A DNA stretch of 49,276 nucleotides from Oscillospiraceae bacterium. Lineage in GTDB: Bacteria; Bacillota; Clostridia; UBA1212; UBA1255. The translations under genes were made by a program, and so were the position numbers. The DNA is taken from assembly GCA_015069185.1 (NCBI GenBank), contig SVJB01000014.1:1-49276 (forward strand). Direction: 5' to 3'. The notes beneath the pieces were generated by a model, which saw only the letters and a program-made list of their open reading frames with translations, made no database searches and had not been told where the DNA came from. Of the stretch, positions 16,305 to 24,973 are shown in pieces; the first letter of the stretch is position 1, and each line of letters starts with the position of its first letter.

Positions 16305-17592
16305 GAGCTTTCGTTATCAGTGGCTCATTTGCGGCATATATTGAATCAAATTGTGATAGCGGCAGAGGATTTATTCCGATGCCGCATTCTATTGTATACC
16401 CTGGACGATTATACGTTTGTATGAACCAATCCTTATAGCCGGCATAGGCAGATTCCGGTGGTGTTAGTTCTAAGGTGTATCCGCTGGCTTCTGACAATTG
16501 GGTGCCTATCTCAAAGCTTCTCGGAGGATTATAATCAGAAAACTTCCAATATATCACATTACCCTGAGTATGGTAAGAAAGTGTAATATCGAACAAATTT
16601 GCACCTGTATACCGCACCATGGCATTTGTCTCAGGCTCTGTCAAAGGTGCAGATCCTACATAATCTCTGGGGCCCGGTTGAGTAAAGCCCTGTGAAAATT
16701 TTATTTCTCGCGCAGTCTCCCAACCTGCCGGGTAGTTAAGATTCAGGTCCACACCTCGTATATTTGCTTTCCAACCTGAGGGAAATGGAATCTGTGGATA
16801 TGTGGATGCTAGCTCAGCTGCCTGATTATATAGGGAAGAACCACTTTCTTGCAGATAACCATTTACCAGATCAACTCCATCGGGATTTACAAGCGGAACA
16901 ATATGCAACATAGTATTGTTATATATGGAAATTGATGAAACAGATTCATTATTTCCTTCATTCATAAAGCCACCGAAAGAATAGCTTTTTGCCAGATTTT
17001 CACAGTATTTCATAACTACCGTTGTGGTTAGGGATTCATTTGCATGATGAGAAGCATTGATCATAACATGGTAATTGCCTCTACCCAAAACCAGCTCCGG
17101 AATACTGCGACCTGATACAGAATTGCCTATGGAACTAGTTCGTATAAAAGGATAACGAGCTACTAATCCTTCGATCCACAGTAGTAGTAATTCGTATGTC
17201 ACAGGTACGTTGCTGCTAACCACATCAAACATGGTATAGGGGATTATCAGGCGCTGACCAACTTGCAAATTGGCAGGATTTACTTCAGGATTTGCAATAA
17301 GTATAGCATCAACTGTTGAGAAGTAGCGGCGTGCAAGTTTGAAGATAGTGTCTGAGTAGGTCAACGTGTACAAAGCATATCCGGTTAGGAATGGTGTTAA
17401 TTTTCTCCATGTACGAGGACCTGCAATACCATCAGGAAAGAGATTATTATCCCTTTGAAAATCCTGTAGTCCTTTTAGAGTCTTTTGTCCGAATACACCA
17501 TCTATAGTACCGATGCGATAGCCACTGCGCGCCAAAGCCAGTTGCAGGTAAAATACACTTGGTCCGACGGAATTAGGTGTTACTGTATTCAT
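16291..17592 (-). CDS. Peptidoglycan-binding/LysM/M14 zinc peptidase (ENP1-like)
   Basis: 433 aa, no signal peptide. Domain order: peptidoglycan-binding repeat (about 8-66, DGVFGQKTLKGLQDFQ..NNLFPDGIAG), one LysM domain (about 74-119, YSDTIFKLARRYF...VGQRLIIP), then an M14 carboxypeptidase domain (about 135-433). Zinc ligands are likely His183 and Glu186 (HHANE) with His341 (SYHTQG); Glu402 in YTIECG is the likely catalytic base; NPDGVDL and GVDLNLNYPAGW are further family signatures. This matches gamma-D-glutamyl-diaminopimelate endopeptidase I (ENP1) of Bacillus-like spore formers, which cuts wall stem peptides. Absence of a signal peptide is also seen in ENP1-type enzymes thought to act inside the mother cell or spore. 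It overlaps the dnaX end by 14 bp, tail to tail. Confidence 0.9.
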   Translation of the reverse strand: MNTVTPNSVGPSVFYLQLALARSGYRIGTIDGVFGQKTLKGLQDFQRDNNLFPDGIAGPRTWRKLTPFLTGYALYTLTYSDTIFKLARRYFSTVDAILIANPEVNPANLQVGQRLIIPYTMFDVVSSNVPVTYELLLLWIEGLVARYPFIRTSSIGNSVSGRSIPELVLGRGNYHVMINASHHANESLTTTVVMKYCENLAKSYSFGGFMNEGNNESVSSISIYNNTMLHIVPLVNPDGVDLVNGYLQESGSSLYNQAAELASTYPQIPFPSGWKANIRGVDLNLNYPAGWETAREIKFSQGFTQPGPRDYVGSAPLTEPETNAMVRYTGANLFDITLSYHTQGNVIYWKFSDYNPPRSFEIGTQLSEASGYTLELTPPESAYAGYKDWFIQTYNRPGYTIECGIGINPLPLSQFDSIYAANEPLITKALTAR

Positions 17593-17657
17593 TATTTACC
17601 ACCGTTTATTACATTCAATATAAAATATGCAGCCAGGAGAAAAAAGTATGCATTTTT

Positions 17658-17696
17658 ATGTAAACTATGCAAAAAAATATATATAGTGTGCAAAAA
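17658..17696 (+). promoter_or_regulatory. Conserved upstream element, copy A
   Basis: ATGTAAAC-TATGCA, 17 bp, then TGCAAAAA. The same arrangement, with the same 23-bp offset between TATGCA and TGCAAAAA, lies before the paralogous gene at 18825. It ends 84 bp before the ATG, upstream of any plausible promoter. It is either an activator site or sequence kept from the duplication. Confidence 0.45.
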
Positions 17697-17780
17697 CAAC
17701 AAAAATTGGTTGCGACTTGTTTTTGATACAAAATATATAGTAAAATTATTAAAAATATTTATTATTCACGGAGGTTTATT

Positions 17781-18620
17781 ATGACACGTAAATTGTTAGC
17801 CATGTTAATTGCATGCATAATGATAATTAGTCTTTTTAGTATTAATGCATTTGCCAGTGATGAAGGAACAAGCGAAGCAGACAAAGCCGGCGGATATTTC
17901 TTCTTTGCTGATGCAGAGTATGATACACACTATAAGTCAGGTAATACTTTGGATTACGCTGAGACTATAGACGAAGGCGTTGCGATTGGTGTTAAGGCTG
18001 GTAAGACAGATGTAAAGTGTACTTTTACTTTTAGTGATTATGATACAACTGTTTATGGCACGGATTTGGTTAAGTATCCGATTCTTGTTGCTCGTATAAA
18101 AATTTCCAGAGAGCTTACTGATTCTGATACAGGTTCTCCGGCATTTCTTATCTCAGATTCAACACAGACTTTGAAGGATAAAACATTTTCATTTACATTA
18201 GAGAATACAACAGAATGGCAGACTATAGTTCTGGATTTAGCTGCTATGCAGGCAGATAAATTTTCCGGTGCAGAGAGTCTTCCTTTCTATAAGCTGAGAT
18301 TCGATCCTCTTAATAAATCTGTAGACGGCGAACTTGAATATATAATTCAATACATTGCATTCTTTGAGAATACAGAAGTTATTGCTGATTTCGATGGAGA
18401 TTTAGAGAAGTTCTTAGGTCTTGCTCCTGTTGCGACAGAAGAGCCTACAGAAGCACCTACAGAAGCACCTACAGAAGAGCCTACAGAAGCACCGGCAACA
18501 GAGGTTCCCAGTACAGAAGCTCCCAAGAAAGACGACAAGGGTGGTTGTGGTTCTTCCAGCGCAATCGCACAGGTAATGTTAGTACTTGGCGCAGCCCTTA
18601 TTATTAAGAAGAAAAAATAA
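17781..18620 (+). CDS. Secreted surface protein with GCGSSS C-terminal tail (paralogue A)
   Basis: 279 aa. Signal peptide to about residue 25 (INAFA-SDEG). One ~185-residue beta-rich domain follows, with the pattern YPILVARIKIS...TEWQTIVLDL...YKLRFDPLNKS...YIAFFENTEVIADFDGD, then a linker of TEAP/TEEP repeats, and a tail DKGGCGSSSAIAQ, about 15 hydrophobic residues, and KKKK. The domain is also in the next gene. The tail resembles a tripartite sorting signal (short motif with Cys, membrane span, basic end) rather than LPXTG. GGAGG lies 7 nt before the ATG. Function unknown; a carbohydrate-binding surface role is plausible from the fold-like pattern and neighbours. Confidence 0.82.
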   Translation: MTRKLLAMLIACIMIISLFSINAFASDEGTSEADKAGGYFFFADAEYDTHYKSGNTLDYAETIDEGVAIGVKAGKTDVKCTFTFSDYDTTVYGTDLVKYPILVARIKISRELTDSDTGSPAFLISDSTQTLKDKTFSFTLENTTEWQTIVLDLAAMQADKFSGAESLPFYKLRFDPLNKSVDGELEYIIQYIAFFENTEVIADFDGDLEKFLGLAPVATEEPTEAPTEAPTEEPTEAPATEVPSTEAPKKDDKGGCGSSSAIAQVMLVLGAALIIKKKK

Positions 18621-18651
18621 TAATATTTTGCCGTAAATTTAATATGATAAT

Positions 18652-18688
18652 AAAACAAAGCTGTCATTTGATAGCTTTGTTTTTTTTA
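18652..18688 (+). terminator. Rho-independent terminator after paralogue A
   Basis: AAAACAAAGCT (18652-18662) pairs with AGCTTTGTTTT (18673-18683) around a 10-nt loop, and the T-run continues to 18688. Confidence 0.85.
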
Positions 18689-18697
18689 TAAGCATAA

Positions 18698-18735
18698 ATG
18701 TAAATATGCATAAGATATAATAAAATATGCAAAAA
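18698..18735 (+). promoter_or_regulatory. Conserved upstream element, copy B
   Basis: ATGTAAA-TATGCA, 17 bp, then TGCAAAAA, matching the element upstream of paralogue A in order and spacing. It ends 22 bp before the -35 box at 18758, the position expected for an activator site. A GCATA at 18692 forms an inverted pair with TATGC at 18705. Confidence 0.45.
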
Positions 18736-18757
18736 TAATCAAAGTGAATACAACGTA

Positions 18758-18786
18758 TTGTAATATATTTTATAAAATAGTATATT
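18758..18786 (+). promoter_or_regulatory. Promoter of paralogue B
   Basis: TTGTAA (18758-18763), 17-bp spacer, TATATT (18781-18786). The region is very A/T-rich, so chance matches are possible, but the position and spacing fit the gene at 18825. Confidence 0.5.
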
Positions 18787-18824
18787 TAATAATATAATGT
18801 TATATTACATTTGGAGGTGTTTAT

Positions 18825-20117
18825 ATGACACGAAAAATAATATCTTTATTAGTTGCTTGTATTATGGTAATTAGTGTATTTGGTTTGAGTGTTTTTGCCG
18901 AGGGAGAGGAGAATGTAGAGGATCCCAAGATAGTAAACTTCTCAGGTACAGACCTTAATAACGCACGTATCTTTGATGAAGAAGACATGTCTGTATGTGT
19001 TGCTTCTTTTTCAGCAGCAGTACGTAATATTTCAGTTCGCCTAGCTAAGATGGGTACAGATCCCGGTGCTCTTGAGTGGGCTTTGTATGCTTTTGAAAAA
19101 GATTATGAGACATCTATTCTCCGTGATGCAATTAAGCAAGGATCATTTGAAGTTAATTCAGATGGTTATTATGATATTACATGGGAAGAAGAGCCTCTGG
19201 CTGCAGGTGTATATGTAATACTATTTTACAATGCCGTTGGCAGAACAGGCTTGAGATATAACGGCGCATATGAGGGTCAGTATGTTATAGAAAATGATAT
19301 ATATACTCCTGATAACTCTGTAAAAATGATTGTTACATATGATACTGTACCGGAAACTCCGTACGGTGCTATTGAGAAACCTATAATAGATGAAGAAAAT
19401 GATATTTATCCCGGTGGAGTTATGTTCTTTGATGAAGATGGTGCTGACTCGTGGTTCAAGGCTATGTCCAACTTTACGGAAAACTCTATTGTTGACGGTT
19501 ATCTTCAAATAAAGATTGCTGCCGAAGCAAAAGATCCGTATCTTCCTATTTATGCAAGAGCAGATGTATCAGAACTTGATGCCAGAGAGTATCCTGTGTT
19601 ATTAATGAAAGTACGCAAATCAGCAGGTACTCCTGCAACAGGACAATTCTTTTTCAACACAAGTGAATTCAAAGGTTGGAGTGCAAAGGGCTCAGTATCT
19701 TTTTCATATGCTGATACTACAGATTGGCAACTGGTTGTAGTTAACTTTGGCAGCAATACTAATTTTACGGGTCGCATGGTAAGTTTCAGATTTGACCCTT
19801 TTAGCACTGTTGAGTTGGAGAGTACAGTTGATATTGCATGGATGGCATTCTTTGATAGTGTTGCTTCCGCAACAGCCTTTGACGGAGACTTTGATAAGTT
19901 ATATGCAACGCCTACTCCTGATCCAAATGCAACACCAACACCTACCCCGGTACCTACAGAGACACCAAAGGCAACTACAGCACCTACACAGGTTCCGTTA
20001 GATGCAACAAGAGTACCTGCCACAACTAATGGTGACAAGGGATGTGGCTCATCCTCTGCAATAGCTCAGGTAATGTTAGTGCTTGGCGCAGCACTTATTA
20101 TCAAGAAGAAAAAATAA
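18825..20117 (+). CDS. Secreted surface protein with GCGSSS C-terminal tail (paralogue B)
   Basis: 430 aa. Signal peptide to about residue 25 (LSVFA-EGEE). An extra N-terminal beta domain (about 30-170, with VCVASFSAAVRNISVRLAK and AAGVYVILFYNAVGR) precedes a domain shared with paralogue A (YPVLLMKVRKS...TTDWQLVVVNFG...VSFRFDPFST...WMAFFDSVASATAFDGD). A Pro/Thr linker and the same tail DKGCGSSSAIAQ...IIKKKK end the protein. The last ~80 nt are also very alike in DNA, so the genes come from a duplication or share the tail by gene conversion. TTGGAGGTG lies before the ATG. It has its own promoter and terminator. Function unknown. Confidence 0.84.
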   Translation: MTRKIISLLVACIMVISVFGLSVFAEGEENVEDPKIVNFSGTDLNNARIFDEEDMSVCVASFSAAVRNISVRLAKMGTDPGALEWALYAFEKDYETSILRDAIKQGSFEVNSDGYYDITWEEEPLAAGVYVILFYNAVGRTGLRYNGAYEGQYVIENDIYTPDNSVKMIVTYDTVPETPYGAIEKPIIDEENDIYPGGVMFFDEDGADSWFKAMSNFTENSIVDGYLQIKIAAEAKDPYLPIYARADVSELDAREYPVLLMKVRKSAGTPATGQFFFNTSEFKGWSAKGSVSFSYADTTDWQLVVVNFGSNTNFTGRMVSFRFDPFSTVELESTVDIAWMAFFDSVASATAFDGDFDKLYATPTPDPNATPTPTPVPTETPKATTAPTQVPLDATRVPATTNGDKGCGSSSAIAQVMLVLGAALIIKKKK

Positions 20118-20147
20118 TAGGCTATAGGTGAGAATCAACTAAAAATT

Positions 20148-20189
20148 AACGTCGCTTTAAGGGTATAAGTCTCTTGGAGCGACGTTTTT
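20148..20189 (+). terminator. Rho-independent terminator after paralogue B
   Basis: AACGTCGCT (20148-20156) pairs with AGCGACGTT (20178-20186), followed by T residues; the loop of about 21 nt may hold a smaller helix. Confidence 0.85.
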
Positions 20190-20203
20190 GTGATTTTCAC
20201 AAC

Positions 20204-20244
20204 TTGACATCTTGAAGCCGATATTATAACATTACCAAGGTAAT
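20204..20244 (+). promoter_or_regulatory. Promoter region of the purine operon with a small inverted repeat
   Basis: A consensus TTGACA is at 20204-20209. The best -10 candidates are TATAAC (20225-20230, 15-bp spacer) or TAACAT (20227-20232, 17 bp). Just downstream ATTACC-AA-GGTAAT (20231-20244) is an inverted repeat with 6-bp arms at the expected transcription start, where a repressor could act. It does not match the known PurR box. I saw no purine riboswitch fold in the short leader. Confidence 0.5.
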
Positions 20245-20271
20245 TATATAAAAGGAAGTTATCTATAAACA

Positions 20272-20784
20272 ATGAAGAAGACACCATCAGTTTTGATTAT
20301 TTTAGGCAGTGATTCAGACCTTCCCGTTATGGAAGATTGTCTTAAAACACTGACAAAGTTTGATATTAATTATTCAGTAACTGTATGCTCTGCTCACCGT
20401 ACACCGGACAGAGCTCATAAGATTGCAAAATCAGCACGCAAAGATGGATATGAATGCATTATTGCAGCTGCTGGTATGGCTGCACATCTTCCGGGTGTAG
20501 TTGCTGCGTTTACTACTTTGCCTGTTATTGGCGTGCCGATTAAGGGATCTGTTTTAGACGGTATGGATGCAATGCTATCTATGACTCAGATGCCTCCGGG
20601 AATACCGGTTGCTACAGTTGCTGTAAATGGGGCTACCAACTCGGCAGTACTGGCAGCACAGATACTCTCTGTTAAGTACAAAGATATTGCTAAAAAAATG
20701 ATTGAATACAAAGCAGAACTTGCTGCAAAGGTTGATGCAAAGGATGCCGCGCTTCAGAAAAAACTGAGCCGTGCTGATATATAA
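20272..20784 (+). CDS. purE: 5-(carboxyamino)imidazole ribonucleotide mutase
   Basis: 170 aa, the usual length for class I PurE. Signatures: LGSDSDLPVMEDCLKTL near the start (phosphate loop), SAHRTPDRA, AAGMAAHLPGVVAAFTTLPVIGVP and the MPPGIPVATVAVNGA stretch. It converts N5-CAIR to CAIR in purine synthesis, in the cytosol. This type needs PurK to supply N5-CAIR, but purK is not in the window. AAAAGGAAG lies about 13 nt before the ATG, slightly far. First gene of purE-purM-purH-purD. Confidence 0.95.
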   Translation: MKKTPSVLIILGSDSDLPVMEDCLKTLTKFDINYSVTVCSAHRTPDRAHKIAKSARKDGYECIIAAAGMAAHLPGVVAAFTTLPVIGVPIKGSVLDGMDAMLSMTQMPPGIPVATVAVNGATNSAVLAAQILSVKYKDIAKKMIEYKAELAAKVDAKDAALQKKLSRADI

Positions 20785-20814
20785 TATGACAGATACACAA
20801 ATAGGAGGTATTTT

Positions 20815-21864
20815 ATGATTAGTTATAAAGATTCAGGCGTAGATGTTGAGGCTGGTTACGAAGCTGTGCGTCTTATGAAAGAACACGTAAATAAAACATT
20901 CCGTCCGGAAGTTCTCACAGGACTTGGTGGCTTTGGCGGAGCTTTTCAACTTGATTTATCAAAGTTTGAGAATCCTGTACTTGTTTCAGGTACAGACGGT
21001 GTTGGTACTAAGCTCAAGATTGCTTTTATTTTAGATAAATGCGATACAGTAGGTATTGACTGTGTAGCAATGTGCGTTAATGATATTGTTTGTTCAGGTG
21101 CAGAGCCACTTTTCTTCTTGGACTACATAGCAGTAGGTAAGAATGTCCCCAGCAAAGTAGCTACAATCGTTAAAGGCGTTGCAGAGGGTTGCTTGCAGGC
21201 AGGTTGCTCACTTACAGGTGGCGAGACAGCTGAGATGCCGGGATTCTATAGCATTGATGAATACGATATCGCAGGCTTTGCAGTAGGTGCAGTATCCAAG
21301 AATAAGATTATAAATGGTTCAAATATTATGCCGGGAGATGTTCTTGTAGGACTTCCTTCATCAGGCGTACACAGTAACGGCTACTCACTTGTTAGAAAGA
21401 TTCTCAATCCTACAAAAGAGCGTCTTGGTGAGTATGTAAACTCGCTTGGCTGCACAGTAGGTGAAGAACTTATCAAACCTACAAGAATCTACGTTAAGAC
21501 AGTGCTTGATCTTATTTCCAAATACAATATCAAGGGTATCAGCCATGTTACAGGTGGTGGATTCTTTGAGAATATACCACGTATGGGCGACAAGAGCCTC
21601 AACTACGTAATTCACAAAGGCACATGGCCTATTCTTCCGATATTCCCGCTGCTCCAGAATGCAGGCGGCGTACCAGAAGAGAACATGTTCAATACATTTA
21701 ACATGGGTATAGGTATGGTTCTTGCAGTATCAAAGTCAGATGCCAGATCAATTATTGACTATCTTGCATCAAAGGGCGAGAACGCATATCTCATCGGTGA
21801 AGTGACAGACAAGCTTCCTGAAGAGAGCAATGCTATGATCAAAGAAAACTTAGCTATTATCTAA
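20815..21864 (+). CDS. purM: Phosphoribosylformylglycinamidine cyclo-ligase
   Basis: 349 aa, typical length. Starts [16 protein letters not shown], has the ATP/substrate segments [68 protein letters not shown] and [16 protein letters not shown]. It closes FGAM to AIR using ATP. ATAGGAGG lies 9 nt upstream of the ATG. It sits 30 bp after purE and 16 bp before purH. The usual purN, often between purM and purH, is missing here, so the formyl transfer step must be encoded elsewhere (purN or purT). Confidence 0.96.
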   Translation: MISYKDSGVDVEAGYEAVRLMKEHVNKTFRPEVLTGLGGFGGAFQLDLSKFENPVLVSGTDGVGTKLKIAFILDKCDTVGIDCVAMCVNDIVCSGAEPLFFLDYIAVGKNVPSKVATIVKGVAEGCLQAGCSLTGGETAEMPGFYSIDEYDIAGFAVGAVSKNKIINGSNIMPGDVLVGLPSSGVHSNGYSLVRKILNPTKERLGEYVNSLGCTVGEELIKPTRIYVKTVLDLISKYNIKGISHVTGGGFFENIPRMGDKSLNYVIHKGTWPILPIFPLLQNAGGVPEENMFNTFNMGIGMVLAVSKSDARSIIDYLASKGENAYLIGEVTDKLPEESNAMIKENLAII

Positions 21865-21880
21865 TGAAGGAGTAATTGAC

Positions 21881-23443
21881 ATGATAAAAACAGCATTAAT
21901 CAGTGTTTCAGATAAGACAGGTATTATAGAGTTTGCACAAGAGCTTGTGAAAAGAGGCGTGAAAATTATTTCAACAGGCGGTACTCACAAGGCTTTAGAG
22001 GGTGCAGGTATCGAAGTTATTGGTATTTCTGACGTAACAGGTTTTCCTGAGTGCCTGGACGGCAGAGTAAAGACTCTCCATCCAAAGATTCATGCAGGAC
22101 TCCTTAGTGTGAGATCTAATCCTGAACATATGGCACAAATAAAAGAACTTGGTGTTGATACAATTGATATGGTTGTTGTAAATCTGTATCCTTTTAAGAA
22201 AACAATCAGCAAGCCAGGCGTAGAGCTCGAAGAAGCAATTGAGAACATCGATATCGGTGGTCCGTCCATGCTTCGTTCTGCAGCAAAGAACTACGCAGGT
22301 GTTGTTGTACTTACAGATCCCGGCGATTACGAGACAGTTCTTAAAGAATGGGACGAAACAGGTGACGTAACATACGATACAAGATTCTACCTTGCAAATA
22401 AAGTATTTGAACACACAAGCTACTATGACACAATGATTGCAGCTTATATGAACAAGCAAAGAAATGATTATTCTCTTAAGAATACTCTCACACTTACCTT
22501 TGAGAAGGTGCAGGATATGCGTTATGGTGAGAATCCTCACCAAAAGGCTGCTTTCTATCGTGAGATCAGCGATATTCCATGCTCACTTGTTGCTGCAAAA
22601 CAGCTTCACGGCAAAGAACTGTCATATAACAATATAAATGATGCTAATGCAGCATTAGAGATTCTTCGTGAGTTTAATGACACGGGCAAGGCTGCAGTTG
22701 TAGCTATCAAACACGCTAACCCCTGTGGCGTAGCTGTTGCGGATACAATTTTTGAAGCTTATACAAGAGCATATGAAGCAGACCCTGTATCTATATTCGG
22801 TGGTATTGTGGCAGCCAACCGTGAGATCGATGCAGATACAGCAAAAGCAATCAGCTCAATTTTCCTTGAGATAGTTATTGCTCCTTCCTACACACAAGAG
22901 GCACTTGATATTATTCAGGCAAAGAAGAATATCAGAATCCTTGAACTGCCTGAGATCGCAACAGATGCTCCGGCAAATGTGCTTGAGATGAAGAAGGTCC
23001 TTGGCGGCTTACTTGTTCAGGATGCAGACCGTCAGCTTGTTGCAGATGGAGATATGGCAAATGTAAAGACTGTTACAAAGGCGGCTCCTACAGATGCACA
23101 GATGGAGACAATGCTGTTTGGTATGAAGATTGCAAAGCATACTAAATCAAATGCTATCGTATTAGTAAAAGACAACTGCACAGTTGGTATTGGCCCCGGA
23201 CAGACAAACCGTGTTGGCGCATTAGAGATTGCTATTCGTATGGCAGGCGACAAAGCTAAGGGAAGCATACTTGCTTCTGATGCTTTCTTCCCATTCTCTG
23301 ATTGTGTTGAGGCAGCTCATGCAGCAGGTATTGAAGCAATCGTACAGCCCGGTGGCTCTATCCGTGATCAGGATTCAATTGACGCTTGTGATAAATACGG
23401 TATTCCAATGGTATTTACAGGCGCAAGACATTTTAAACACTAA
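21881..23443 (+). CDS. purH: Bifunctional AICAR transformylase / IMP cyclohydrolase
   Basis: 520 aa. The N-terminal MGS-like IMP cyclohydrolase domain shows ISVSDKTGIIEFAQELVKRG, GRVKTLHPKIHAGLL and NIDIGGPSMLRSAAKNYAGV. The C-terminal transformylase domain shows RYGENPHQKAAFY, LSYNNINDANAALE, AVVAIKHANPCGVA, GIGPGQTNRVGA and SDAFFPFSDCVE. It carries out the last two steps to IMP. AAGGAG lies before the ATG. A hairpin with a T-tract follows its stop at 23456, so expression of purD may be partly separate. Confidence 0.97.
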   Translation: MIKTALISVSDKTGIIEFAQELVKRGVKIISTGGTHKALEGAGIEVIGISDVTGFPECLDGRVKTLHPKIHAGLLSVRSNPEHMAQIKELGVDTIDMVVVNLYPFKKTISKPGVELEEAIENIDIGGPSMLRSAAKNYAGVVVLTDPGDYETVLKEWDETGDVTYDTRFYLANKVFEHTSYYDTMIAAYMNKQRNDYSLKNTLTLTFEKVQDMRYGENPHQKAAFYREISDIPCSLVAAKQLHGKELSYNNINDANAALEILREFNDTGKAAVVAIKHANPCGVAVADTIFEAYTRAYEADPVSIFGGIVAANREIDADTAKAISSIFLEIVIAPSYTQEALDIIQAKKNIRILELPEIATDAPANVLEMKKVLGGLLVQDADRQLVADGDMANVKTVTKAAPTDAQMETMLFGMKIAKHTKSNAIVLVKDNCTVGIGPGQTNRVGALEIAIRMAGDKAKGSILASDAFFPFSDCVEAAHAAGIEAIVQPGGSIRDQDSIDACDKYGIPMVFTGARHFKH

Positions 23444-23455
23444 TAATCATTACAG

Positions 23456-23495
23456 TCAGCGCATTAAATGTATATCTGATGCGCTGATTTTTATT
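23456..23495 (+). terminator. Hairpin with T-tract between purH and purD
   Basis: TCAGCGCAT (23456-23464) pairs with ATGCGCTGA (23479-23487), followed by TTTTTATTTT. It looks like a rho-independent terminator inside the purine cluster; it may cut down transcription into purD. No separate purD promoter is obvious in the remaining 25 bp. Confidence 0.75.
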
Positions 23496-23519
23496 TTCAC
23501 AGAAAATGAGGTATGAAAA

Positions 23520-24782
23520 ATGAAAATTCTCGTAGTTGGTAGTGGCGGACGTGAACACGCTATTATATGGAAATTAAGTCAAAGTGAAAAGAAACCGGAG
23601 CTTTACTGCGCACCCGGTAATGGCGGTATATCGCAACTTGCCACATGTGTACCTATAAAAGCTATGGACAAGGAAGGTATCTGTAACTTTGCATTAGAAA
23701 ATAAAATTGATATGGTTATGGTAGCTCCTGACGATCCCCTCAGTATTGGTATGGTTGATTATCTTGAAGAGCATGGTGTGCGGGCGTTTGGTCCATATCA
23801 GGCAGCTGCAAAGATTGAAGCCAGTAAAGTATTTTCAAAGTCTCTTATGAAAAAATATGGCATACCTACTGCTGAATACGAGACCTTCTCAGATAGCAAA
23901 TCTGCCTTGGAATATATAAGACGAGACGCCCAGACTTTCCCTGCTGTTATAAAGGCAGACGGACTTGCTCTTGGCAAAGGAGTAATCATAGCTGCAAATC
24001 TTGAAGAAGCAGAAGCGGCTATCATTGATATGATGGAAAACAGTAAATTTGGTGCTTCCGGCAGTAATGTTGTTATTGAAGAGTTTATGACAGGGCCCGA
24101 GGTTACTGTTCTGGCGTTTACAGACGGCAAAGTACTTTGTCCGATGCCTTCTTCACAAGATCACAAGAGAGCTTTTGATAATGATGAAGGACTCAATACC
24201 GGCGGCATGGGCGCCTTCTCACCTAGCAAGAATTATACACCTGATATAGCTTATACATGTATGAAAACAATTTTCAGACCGACAATTGATGCACTCAGAA
24301 GTGAAGGAATTAAATATAAAGGAGTTATCTATTTTGGTCTTATGTTAACTCCAAGCGGACCTAGAGTGGTGGAATATAATTCCAGATTCGGTGATCCGGA
24401 GACTCAATGTATACTGCCTCGCTTAGAAACTGATCTAGTTGATATTTTTGATGCAGTTATTGATGAACGTCTTGAGGAAATTGACATTAAATGGAAAAAA
24501 GAAGCGGCCTGCTGCGTTGTTATGGCGTCAGGTGGATATCCAGTAAGTTATAAGTCGGGATATCCTATTTCAGGCCTTGAGGAAGCTGCCGCAGAAGGAA
24601 CTATTGTTTTTCATGCCGGTACACGCATTGAGGATGGTAAATTCTGTAATAGCGGTGGTAGAGTGCTTGGTATCACTGCGATGGGTGAAAATGTGGATGA
24701 AGCTGCAAAAAATGCGTATAAGGGAGTTGTGAAGATTTCCTGGCAGGATATGTTTTATCGCAAAGATATCGGTAAAAAATAA
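23520..24782 (+). CDS. purD: Phosphoribosylamine-glycine ligase
   Basis: 420 aa, full length. GSGGREHAIIWKL at the N-terminus binds phosphate. The ATP-grasp region shows PAVIKADGLALGKGV, VVIEEFMTGPEVTVLAFTDG, HKRAFDNDEGLNTGGMGAFSP and VVEYNSRFGDPETQ. It joins glycine to phosphoribosylamine, the second step of purine synthesis, using ATP. GAGGT is upstream of the ATG. It is last in the purine cluster and is followed by its own terminator. Confidence 0.96.
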   Translation: MKILVVGSGGREHAIIWKLSQSEKKPELYCAPGNGGISQLATCVPIKAMDKEGICNFALENKIDMVMVAPDDPLSIGMVDYLEEHGVRAFGPYQAAAKIEASKVFSKSLMKKYGIPTAEYETFSDSKSALEYIRRDAQTFPAVIKADGLALGKGVIIAANLEEAEAAIIDMMENSKFGASGSNVVIEEFMTGPEVTVLAFTDGKVLCPMPSSQDHKRAFDNDEGLNTGGMGAFSPSKNYTPDIAYTCMKTIFRPTIDALRSEGIKYKGVIYFGLMLTPSGPRVVEYNSRFGDPETQCILPRLETDLVDIFDAVIDERLEEIDIKWKKEAACCVVMASGGYPVSYKSGYPISGLEEAAAEGTIVFHAGTRIEDGKFCNSGGRVLGITAMGENVDEAAKNAYKGVVKISWQDMFYRKDIGKK

Positions 24783-24791
24783 AAACGTAAC

Positions 24792-24828
24792 AAGACTTGC
24801 TTTGTTTATTAAGGCAAGTCTTTTTTTA
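24792..24828 (+). terminator. Rho-independent terminator after purD
   Basis: AAGACTTGC (24792-24800) pairs with GCAAGTCTT (24814-24822), followed by a T-run. Confidence 0.92.
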
Positions 24829-24906
24829 TAACCAAGCAAGAACCACATAAAATACTTTTTGCATATATTTCACAGGCTTAGTACAATAATTGCATATTTA
24901 ATTACG

Positions 24907-24935
24907 TTGTTTTGATTTGAAAAAAAGTATATAAT
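24907..24935 (+). promoter_or_regulatory. Promoter of the BNR-protein operon
   Basis: TTGTTT (24907-24912), 17-bp spacer and a perfect TATAAT (24930-24935). Upstream, TTTTTGCATA (24856-24865) and TTGCATA (24890-24896) are inverted copies of the TATGCAAAA motif seen before the surface-protein paralogues at 17781 and 18825. Confidence 0.6.
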
Positions 24936-24973
24936 TGTTTAATAAATATATTTTTCAATTAGGAGTGAACAAT

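Noticed and set aside
19550-20038. Minus-strand ORF (162 codons) rich in Val/Gly
   Set aside because: It is the antisense reading of the Pro/Thr linker of paralogue B.
20118-20271. Purine riboswitch before purE
   Set aside because: The leader after the promoter is only about 40 nt and has no guanine-aptamer core.
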